Positions 56,714 through 64,000 of a stretch of 64,000 nt of DNA are shown piece by piece (the stretch's first letter is position 1; each line of letters opens with the position of its first letter). Origin of the DNA: CAVVUF01 sp963751425 (GTDB lineage Bacteria; Chloroflexota; Anaerolineae; Anaerolineales; UBA4823); assembly GCA_963751425.1 (NCBI GenBank), contig CAVVUF010000001.1, positions 1,426,001 through 1,490,000 on the forward strand. The letters are read 5' to 3'. The notes under the pieces were generated by a model. It saw only the letters and a list, made by a program, of their open reading frames with translations, was not told where the DNA came from and made no database searches. The position numbers were made by a program, and so were the translations under genes.

Positions 56714-56905
56714 ATGGCTACCACAATTCTAGCCGCCAAACTATTCATCACCCCCGCCACGGCCCAAAGTTGTTCACCGCCCCGCCCGGTTGAACGGCTG
56801 CACGAGGGCTTGCCCCACAAACTTACCCTCATCTCTGCCCCTGCCGGCTTTGGTAAAACCACCCTAATCAGCGAATGGGCTGCCGGTTGCGGGCGACCAG
56901 TCAAG
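56714..56905 (+). pseudogene. 5' fragment of a MalT/LuxR-type ATP-dependent regulator
   Basis: About 65 residues, starting MATTILAAKLFI and including LTLISAPAGFGKTTLISEW, the P-loop region of MalT-like regulators. The sequence then departs from the family after CGRPV and the rest of the 900-residue protein is missing. The break lies about 30 bases from the end of the LacI gene on the other strand, so it is a leftover of a rearrangement. Confidence 0.6.
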
Positions 56906-56936
56906 GCAGGTGAGCTGCACAAATCCCAAATGACTT

Positions 56937-57978
56937 TTACTTTAATGCTTTGGCCTCTTTAGCCGGTCCGGTGCTGTGGCGGATGTTCAATTCGGGGCGC
57001 AGCAGCACCTGAAGTGGTCCGCTTAGTGCTCCGTTCATATGGTCGATCAGGATACGAACGGACTGGTAACCCATCTCATGAGCCGGGAAGGAGATCGTAG
57101 ATAGGGGGGGGATGAGTAACTCGCTAATCCTATCTTTGAACATACCAATGATGGATAGATCCTCCGGCACACGCAAACCCTTTGCCCGAATTGCTTTGAG
57201 GATTCCTGGAACGCCTATTTCCTGAGGGATGACAAGCGCGGTGATGCCCGGATGATCGGTAAGTAAGCGGAACAAAACAGACTCGGTATTGTCGTTCTTC
57301 AAGTCAACCGTGCGCCACAAACGGGGCAGTTCAAACTGCTGGCAGGCTTTTTCATAGCCTTGCAGCGCCCAGGTGGCATATCCGTATTCCTTCTCATTCA
57401 CTACCGGGGCCAATGTGATGAAACCAATTTCTCGGTGACCGAGCGCTTGCAGATATTGTATGGCTTCAGCTACCCCTTTGCCAATATCGATGTCGACGTA
57501 GCTCAGGCCTGTATTATCGGCACAGCGACCGATCATTACAAAGGGCAGGTCGTGCTCCTGTAAGAGTTTCACCCGGCAGTCGTGGGTCAAAATTTCCATT
57601 AAGATGATACCGTCTGCCTGTCCACGACGGAAGATCGAGAGCAGTTCGTTATCACTTAGCGAATTCACGATCAGGTTGAGGGAAAACCCGGCATCTTCGC
57701 AGCTCATCGCCGCGCTGGTGATGATGTTCTGCTCTGGCGGGTTAAAGTCTTGTGGATAATGGAGAGCGATGAAATGGCTTTTGCCCGAACGGAGCTGCTG
57801 CCAGGCAAGTTGTGGGGTAAAATGATTTTCTTCCATTACCCGTAAAACGCGGGCGGCGCGTTTCCTCAGCCACCTCCGATTTATTGTTAAGGATGCGGGA
57901 AACTGTGGTGATTGAAACACCACTGGCATTCGCGATATCAACGATGGTCATCTTTTTGAGCTTCGACCGCTTTTCCAC
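56937..57978 (-). CDS. LacI-family transcriptional regulator, frameshifted
   Basis: About 346 residues. The helix-turn-helix is VDIANASGVSITTVSRILNN. The periplasmic-binding-type sensor domain follows from FIALHYPQDF to the end, with DGIILMEILTHD and VPEDLSIIGMFKD. The break is near 57848-57858 in a GC run; after repair the hinge reads EETRARVLRVMEENHF. It likely represses the sugar operon in the absence of ligand. It is the last gene of that operon, 35 bases after GH31. Confidence 0.87.
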
Positions 57979-58013
57979 TGATGAGATACCCTTTCAAACA
58001 AAGGATGAGTGCT

Positions 58014-60472
58014 TTATAACTTTATCACAACCTGTTGACCGAAATAGTGAATCTTCCGATTCGATCTGACCAGGGATGTGCCATACTGGAGGGATCCCGC
58101 ATCATGAAGGACTATTTCAAACGTTCGTTGTTCAAGCATACCAACGTACTGCCCTTTTCGCGCCCCCAGGGTCAACTGCCCCTCGGTATTTTGCCAGTGG
58201 ATATCGATCGTCGAAAACGCTCCTTCCTCATAATTATATCGATCACCTTCATCTTCGTAAAGCTCGAAGGATCCATCCTGACCGGGGTAAATGTGCAGTT
58301 CAACGGGCGCTTCGGATAGATCATTTACGTGCTGGCGGACGGGTCCCATGGGCAGGATGGATCCGGCGCGCACAAACAGCGGCAAGCGGTCGATAGGTGC
58401 TTCTGCCTGGATGGTCTGGCCGCCGGTATACGTCTGCCCGGTACAGAAATCATACCAATTGGCTCCCGCAGGCAGGTACACCGGGCGAGATTTCGCATCA
58501 CCTGCAAGTGGGCGTGATCCGACGTCATACCACATAGGCCGGGTGACCGGGTTTACCAGCAATGCTGGACCGAACATATACTGGTCGCTGATATCATAGG
58601 TGACTGGGTCGGAGCGGAAATCAAAGGGCAGGGCACGCAGCATGGTGTAATCGTGCTGGGTGGTCCAACCGGCTAAGGAGTAAATATAGGGCAGTAGCCG
58701 GTAGCGCAGATTTAGAGCGCTCACCAGGGCCTCATAGAAAGGTTCGCCGGCTTGCCAAAGCGCCAGATCTCACGGGGCGTGTCGGTGCCGTGGGCGCGGA
58801 ACATGGGCAGGAAGGCCCCATATTGGAACCAGCGCACAAACAGCTCGCGGTAGCCCAGGTCGTCTACACCCTCCTCATAATCGCCGCTCCAGAACCACAT
58901 CTCCGGCTTGCGTTTGACAAAGAACGCGCCAATATCGAGTGGTCCAGTAGGGCATGCCTGTCGCGCAGAAATTGAGCCCGTCGGCAATCTGGCGGCGCAG
59001 CGTATCCCAGCGGGCAGCTGTATCACCGGACCAGGTGATCGTAGCATAGCGCTGTTGGCCCAGATAAGCCGAGCGGGTCAGGTTGACCACCCGTTTTTCA
59101 CCGGTCTCCCGGCGCTGCCCTTCATAGATTCCCTGCGAATGCAGGAGTGAATAGGCATTGATGAATTCAGGATCGAGGTAGCGTTTGGCTTCCTCGGTAT
59201 TAATCCGCAGGCGTTCTTCTGGCTCAGGCTTGATCGCTCCTTTCCAGTCGGCTTCGAAGGGTTCCGTGCAATCGCACCACCAGGCATCGATCGCCATGCG
59301 AGAACAGCCCCTGGTTGGCCTGTTTCCAGTAACAGGCGCGAGCCGCCACGCTGAAGGCGTTGTAAGTGGCCTGGTTGCCCAGCAAGTGACCCTTGATCTT
59401 TCATCTCCTGCCAGTTTTCACCGCCGGGCCGCATAATCGGCCAGATGGAGACCATCAAGCGGGCGTTGAGAGCGTGCAGGTCGGCGGTCATCTGGTCGGG
59501 ATCCGGGAACCGCTCTGGGTCAAGGATTTTTTGCCCCCATAGATCGCCGGTCCATGACTTCCAATCCAGCACGATGCAATCCAGCGGTAGTTCGCGCTGG
59601 CGGTACTCGCGCACAATGCTGAGCAGTTCATCCTGGGTCACGTAGCGCTCTTTAGATTGGATATAACCAAACGCCCATTTCGGCAGCATCGGCGAATGGC
59701 CGGTCAGGACGCGGATTTCGTGAACGATCTGATCAAATTCCGGGCCATAGATGAAGTAATAATCCAGCTCTTCATCCACATCGCTCCACAGGTAGGAGCC
59801 AAAGGCGTCGTCGTGGAATGTCATCAACGAGCAGCTATCCAGAAAGATGCCGTAGCCGCGCGTGGAAACCAGCACCGGCACGACCGCCTTCATGTTTTGC
59901 TGGTAAAGATACTGGTGCTGCCCGCGCAAATTGAACATGCCCTCTTCATGGGAGCCGAGACCATAGAGGGCCTCGCCGTCTGCCCACTCGAATTCCAGCT
60001 TGGTATGATATGCCTGCCGGTCAACCACCTGGAGGACGTTACGGGCATCGCTGCGTACGCCATCGGCGTTCTCGCGGCTCTCGACAGTGGTGGATTCATC
60101 GAAAACCGAGACCAGCACGTCCACTGGGTGGAGTGTTTTTCCACCGCGGGCTGGTTCTTTCGTGAGTACGTGACCCTGATTATCGCAGTAGGTAAAGGCC
60201 AGCGTCTGGCACTGGATTGTGATCGTCACCTCAGGGGTGGAGAAGATTAATTCCTCAGCCGTTTCATTCACGGTAAAGCGGGCCAGGGGATCTGGCCTGG
60301 CTGTCACAATCAGGCTGCTCGAGCCAGACTTGCTGGCTGAGGTAGGAAGGATTGGATGCAAGCTGTAACGCACGCGGATGGCGCGTGGAGAATAGGGTAC
60401 CAGGGAAAGACATCCGCGGTCGCTTTCGATGTAAAGCCCGTCAGACTCGGTTGAATACGAATGGATAGTCAT
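58014..60472 (-). CDS. GH31 alpha-glycosidase, four frameshifts
   Basis: About 820 residues. The ATG at 60472 with AGAGGA upstream is preferred to the ATG at 60541. The N-terminal beta domain leads to the catalytic barrel: WWCDCTEPF carries the nucleophile Asp and WSGDTAARWDTLRRQIADGL the acid/base Asp, as in XylS/YicI-like enzymes. LNLRYRLLPYIYSLAG begins the C-terminal part. Breaks lie near 59391, 59293, 58937 and 58747, three with one extra base and one with a missing base; repair gives MPYWTTDIGAFFVKRK and GKPGEPFYEAL. Likely substrates are alpha-xylosides or alpha-glucosides, delivered by the adjacent transporter. Confidence 0.88.
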
Positions 60473-60547
60473 GAAGTTTCCTCTTTGGTTGACCGGTGCC
60501 AGGTCCACCCAGCGCGGATCGGTATGAGCAGGTTTTATCATCAGTGG

Positions 60548-60725
60548 GAGGTGATTTCGAGTGCCTGTTCAATCGAGCCCAGACCGAGGTGTGTATTGGC
60601 AACCGGCAGGACATCCGCCTTAATGGAACTAAGCGACAGGAGTGAATATGAGTAGCCCATCAATGCGGTCAAACCAGTATTTGTTCAGGTTGCAAACCGG
60701 GGAGCGGCTGGGGAAATCGTTTCGA
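60548..60725 (-). other. Spacer with a small unidentified C-terminus-like frame
   Basis: 178 bases between GH31 and the permease. One short frame of about 47 codons ends with IKADVLPVANTHLGLGSIEQ and a stop. It has no start signal. It resembles a protein C-terminus, but I cannot identify it. Confidence 0.25.
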
Positions 60726-61607
60726 TTAACCTTTGACAGCCCCGGCCACCATTCCCGACAAGATAAAACGCTGCGCTACCAGGTAAATCAGGATGACCGG
60801 CAGGATAGTCAGGACAACATCTGCCGAAACCAGGCTCCAGTCGGACTGGAACTGGCCAAAGAAATTGTAGACGGCCAGGGTCATGGGCCAGTAGGTGCTG
60901 CGGTTAAGGTAGTAAAGAGGTACAAGGAACTCATTCCAGATGCCCAAGATATTGAGCACTGCCGAAGTGACCAGCACGGGGGTCAACAACGGGTAGATGA
61001 CTGAGAAGAACAGCCGGGTCGGGCTGCAGCCATCCATAATTGCGGCTTCATCCAGCTCGCGCGGCAAAGACTCAATGAAAGCATAGATGAGGAATACACT
61101 GAAGGGGATCATTGAAGCTGCATACAGCAGAATTACGCCAAACTGCGTGTTGTTGAGGTGTGTCCACTGCATCACCTTCGTAAGGGTGACGAAATTGGTT
61201 GGCATTGCAATGCCCATCACCAGGAAAAAGTAGATGAACCGGTTAAAGCGGGTGCGGTTCCGTGAGAGGACATACGCTGCCAGGGCAGACACGGTTATCC
61301 CAATGGCAGTGGCAGCAAAAGCATAAAGCAGGCTGTTGGCAAATGCGCCTACCAGCTTGCCTTTCTCGATCACCGTAGCGAAGTTGCTCCACTGAAATAC
61401 AGCCGGCAGTTCTGCGCCCATCGAGCTGGCCTCGGTTTTCGTCTTGACGGAGTTAATAAAGACCAGGTACACGGGAATAAACATGATCAGGCTAAAAATG
61501 ACTGCCAGACCGTTGAAGGAGACTTTGCGCAGCAGCTTCATCGTCATCGCCCTGCGCGTCGCCGAGTGACTTACTGCAGACTTATGGTCCGTCGTGTTTG
61601 TTACCAT
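60726..61607 (-). CDS. Sugar ABC transporter permease (MalG type)
   Basis: 293 residues with six transmembrane helices. ESLPRELDEAAIMDGCSPTR is the EAA loop of the MalG/CUT1 branch that contacts the ATPase. A long N-terminal tail (about 35 residues) precedes helix 1. It forms the channel with the upstream permease. No ATP-binding subunit is encoded in the operon within the window, so a shared MsmK-like ATPase is likely. Confidence 0.92.
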   Translation of the reverse strand: MVTNTTDHKSAVSHSATRRAMTMKLLRKVSFNGLAVIFSLIMFIPVYLVFINSVKTKTEASSMGAELPAVFQWSNFATVIEKGKLVGAFANSLLYAFAATAIGITVSALAAYVLSRNRTRFNRFIYFFLVMGIAMPTNFVTLTKVMQWTHLNNTQFGVILLYAASMIPFSVFLIYAFIESLPRELDEAAIMDGCSPTRLFFSVIYPLLTPVLVTSAVLNILGIWNEFLVPLYYLNRSTYWPMTLAVYNFFGQFQSDWSLVSADVVLTILPVILIYLVAQRFILSGMVAGAVKG

Positions 61608-61611
61608 GGCA

Positions 61612-62487
61612 TCACTCTATTTCTTCCCGGTGCATCAGCCGGATGACAAAATAACTAAGAACAATCATTACCAGAAACAGCAGCGTTGAAAGCGCCGTGG
61701 CGATGCCATAACGGCCTTTGGAAAAATCCTCGAATACGGCCGTGTAAACAGTGTCGGTAACCCGACCTGGCCCGCCATGGGTAAGCACAAAAATGATGTC
61801 AAAGACTTTCAAGCCGTAAAGCAGGTTCAAGACTGTTGTAACAGATAGGACAGGCATGATCAGCGGTAAAGTCACATTGGTAAAGGTTTTCCAGCCGGTG
61901 GCTCCGTCGATCGAGGCAGCCTCGTAATAATCCTTTGGGATGGCTTGCAACCCGGCAATCAAGATAACCATGATGTACCCCACGCCTTTCCAAGTGTCCA
62001 CTCCGATTACGGAGGGCAGCGCCAGGTGAATATCGGTCAGCCATTTCAAGGCTAAAATATCCAACCCAGCCCAGCGCAGCGTGGTATTCAAAAAGCCGGT
62101 GGCTGGATTGAGGATGGATCGAAAAATGAGGCTCACAACCAGCATGGGCAGCACGGCTGGCAGGTATATGATCACCCGGTAAAAATAAGACAGGTGCCGA
62201 ACGCCCTGGGTTAATAGCACCGCCAATCCCAACGCCAAGACCGTCTTGAGGATGATGGTGGCAATGGTGAACACAATCGTGTTCTTGATAAAACTGACGT
62301 ACCCCTGACCGGTGGAGGAAAAGATGGTTTTGAAGTTATCCAGGCCGACCCAATTGACTTCGGTTGTGTAGCTGTTCCAGTCTGTAAACGCATAGAAAAA
62401 GCCCATCACGCTGGGTAGGACAAAGAATAGTAGATATAAAAATAAAGCCCCGATGACAAAGTAAAAAGGATAGGCTTTATTTTTCAT
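61612..62487 (-). CDS. Sugar ABC transporter permease (MalF/UgpA type)
   Basis: 291 residues with six helices. GLQAIPKDYYEAASIDGATG is the EAA motif (EAA...G). It has the short form without the extra N-terminal helices of E. coli MalF. Four bases separate its stop from the ATG of the second permease, so translation is linked. Confidence 0.92.
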   Translation of the reverse strand: MKNKAYPFYFVIGALFLYLLFFVLPSVMGFFYAFTDWNSYTTEVNWVGLDNFKTIFSSTGQGYVSFIKNTIVFTIATIILKTVLALGLAVLLTQGVRHLSYFYRVIIYLPAVLPMLVVSLIFRSILNPATGFLNTTLRWAGLDILALKWLTDIHLALPSVIGVDTWKGVGYIMVILIAGLQAIPKDYYEAASIDGATGWKTFTNVTLPLIMPVLSVTTVLNLLYGLKVFDIIFVLTHGGPGRVTDTVYTAVFEDFSKGRYGIATALSTLLFLVMIVLSYFVIRLMHREEIE

Positions 62488-62528
62488 TCTTGTTATCTCT
62501 TTGACAATCCTGTGGAGGATATTGGTAA

Positions 62529-62551
62529 GGGGAGGGCTTTATTCCCTCCCC
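62529..62551 (-). promoter_or_regulatory. Intercistronic hairpin between binding protein and permease
   Basis: An 8-bp GC-rich stem (62529-62536 with 62544-62551) and 7-base loop, without a T-run. Such hairpins protect the upstream mRNA and raise binding protein over permease. Confidence 0.55.
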
Positions 62552-62631
62552 ATATCTGGATCAAAAAGGTGGTTGGGCTTATTCAGAATGGCAACATCGC
62601 CTGAATGAGATCCTAACCAGAATTGGCTGTG

Positions 62632-63972
62632 CTACTTAGCCCAAGCCGGGTCGTTCGCAGCCGCGGCCATATCCGTACGGCGCTGATCAATGCTCTTGAG
62701 CACATCTTCAGGGGTCATCGCACCTGTGAACATCGAGACGATATCCTTCCCCATGTCCATCCATTGGGGATTAACATATGTAACCGCCGTCTGGTAAACA
62801 ACTCCCCGTTTGGTGTGAGTATCCAGGAAGGTTTGCTGGGAAGGGAGCAGCTTGCCCTCTATCCCAGGAAAGGGAAGGGTTGGGCTGTTGGGATCGTTAT
62901 CAATCCGGTATTGCAGACTGTCGGGTTGGGCGAGGAAGTTCAAGAACTGCTTCGCCTCATCAACATACTTTGATCCTATCCAGATGAACTTGGTTGGTCC
63001 GGCGGGATTGACGTTCAAAACCTGATTGTCGCCCAGCGGTATCATGAATACATCCAGGCTATCGATATTGAAATCTGGATAATCATTTTTCGCCTGCTGA
63101 GCGAAGGTCAGGTTTGCTACAGTCATGGCTGCCTGGCCCGAGGTAATTACTTTGGTCTGGTCGGCTACTGCATCAGATAAGGCGTTATCCCCGAAACAAC
63201 CAGAGTCATATAGATCCTTATACTGCTGCAGGAGTAGTAACGCGGTCGGGTTTTGGGCAAAGGTGGTCTGATTGGTGTTCAACTGATCGGCTGTTCCAGG
63301 TGCAAGGTTCTCGACCTGAACGCCCAATTCCGCGAACCACAAGACCTGATGCCATCCATCAGCCATTGGCTCGTAGATGGGAGTGATCCCGGATGCTTTA
63401 ATTGTCTCACAGGCAGATTTGAATTCGGCGAAGGTGGTCGGTACACTCAGATTTAACTTTTCAAAAATATCCTTATTGTAGTTGACCACCCAGGTCGTGC
63501 CCAGGGTATTCCAGACCGTCTGGCCATAAACTTTTCCGTTGACCGTGGATTGGTCGAGAACCTGTGGATCCTCTGTCTGAACCCATGGTTGATCGGACAA
63601 ATCTACAGCATTCTTTTCAACATCATAATTCACCACCAGGTCTGTCTTGCCACTTTGCCCGCCAAAGAGATCCGGTCCTTCGCCTGAATTGAGCTTTGTT
63701 TTCAGAAGGCTGAAGTATTGATCGGAAGGGACAACCTGGTAGTCAATTTTTATGCCGGTCTGTTCTTCAAACTTTTTGGCCAGCTCCTGTTCGGCATCCG
63801 GGGCCCAGCCCTGGCTAACCAGGTAGGATAGGGTAACGGGTGCGGCGGTAGTGGGTTCAACCGCCTGGGGAGCGGTTGTCGGAGCTGCTGGAGACGCAGT
63901 GGGTGCCGCGCAGCCGGCGACGAGAACAACAACAAACAAGAATACGCAGATGGTAGAAACGGTTTTCTTCAT
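62632..63972 (-). CDS. Sugar ABC transporter substrate-binding lipoprotein
   Basis: 446 residues. The signal peptide ends LVAGC with lipobox Cys21, followed by a Thr/Ala/Pro-rich linker. The body matches family 1 extracellular solute-binding proteins (PTTFAEFKSACETIKASGITP and GQAAMTVANLTF). It binds oligosaccharides outside and delivers them to the permeases. First gene of the operon; its promoter is cut by the window edge. Confidence 0.92.
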   Translation of the reverse strand: MKKTVSTICVFLFVVVLVAGCAAPTASPAAPTTAPQAVEPTTAAPVTLSYLVSQGWAPDAEQELAKKFEEQTGIKIDYQVVPSDQYFSLLKTKLNSGEGPDLFGGQSGKTDLVVNYDVEKNAVDLSDQPWVQTEDPQVLDQSTVNGKVYGQTVWNTLGTTWVVNYNKDIFEKLNLSVPTTFAEFKSACETIKASGITPIYEPMADGWHQVLWFAELGVQVENLAPGTADQLNTNQTTFAQNPTALLLLQQYKDLYDSGCFGDNALSDAVADQTKVITSGQAAMTVANLTFAQQAKNDYPDFNIDSLDVFMIPLGDNQVLNVNPAGPTKFIWIGSKYVDEAKQFLNFLAQPDSLQYRIDNDPNSPTLPFPGIEGKLLPSQQTFLDTHTKRGVVYQTAVTYVNPQWMDMGKDIVSMFTGAMTPEDVLKSIDQRRTDMAAAANDPAWAK

Positions 63973-64000
63973 TTTGAGTGATCCTTATATGTCAAATATG

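Noticed and set aside
1..64000. CRISPR arrays and rRNA genes
   Set aside because: No spaced identical repeats or rRNA signatures were seen in the window.

Overview
The window looks like a chromosomal segment from an uncultured or draft-quality member of the Chloroflexi, most likely class Anaerolineae. The reasons are an rpmH-rnpA-yidD-yidC-jag-parA-parB cluster without dnaA, a STAND ATPase, MalT/LuxR-type regulator remnants, GH1 and GH31 sugar utilisation genes, Tad-type pseudopilins and a sortase. Taxonomy is inference from gene content only.

Layout. 0-6 kb: a YdcF-type protein, an HD hydrolase, a STAND ATPase with a Cache-like outer domain, a degenerate tyrosine recombinase and tilS. 6-15 kb: a CpaE-like response regulator with a GAF histidine kinase, mutL divergent from a HAD phosphatase and a CoA-transferase subunit, ctpA, a zinc metallopeptidase and a YbhN-like membrane protein. 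15-22 kb: the origin-type cluster, with a PQQ-propeller lipoprotein between yidD and yidC and a PfkB kinase between jag and parA. 22-34 kb: an amidohydrolase, a sortase fusion, selB, a coiled-coil protein, three complex-I-like membrane proteins, a hydantoinase and folK. 34-37 kb: GH1 beta-glycosidase, tRNA-Ser(GGA), a lipoprotein esterase and SRP RNA. 37-46 kb: a Tad-like pseudopilin locus with its own ECF sigma factor and DUF5667-type anti-sigma; identical GTAAC-N16-CGTT promoters precede the sigma gene and the pseudopilin operon. 46-51 kb: lepB, mogA, GNAT, response regulator, lon, hsp20 and tRNA-Arg(TCT). 51-56 kb: an ABC-2 exporter island between two ~100 bp direct repeats carrying the 5' half of tRNA-Arg. 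56-64 kb: gene remnants, then a sugar operon (binding protein, two permeases, GH31, LacI).

A dominant technical feature is about two dozen apparent single-base frameshifts, mostly one extra base, spread over housekeeping genes such as mutL, lon and selB. In almost every case removing one base restores an uninterrupted family-like protein. I read these as probable sequence errors and annotate such genes at full length, giving the site of the break.

How parts work together. Lon, Hsp20 and a CheY-like protein form a proteostasis/signalling group. ParAB with YidC, YidD and Jag join chromosome segregation to membrane protein insertion. The ECF sigma, anti-sigma and pseudopilin set looks like one autoregulated surface-assembly regulon. 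The binding protein, permeases, GH31 and LacI form an alpha-glycoside or alpha-xyloside uptake and cleavage unit. Several genes have a -10 box 6-7 bases before the start codon, suggesting leaderless mRNAs.
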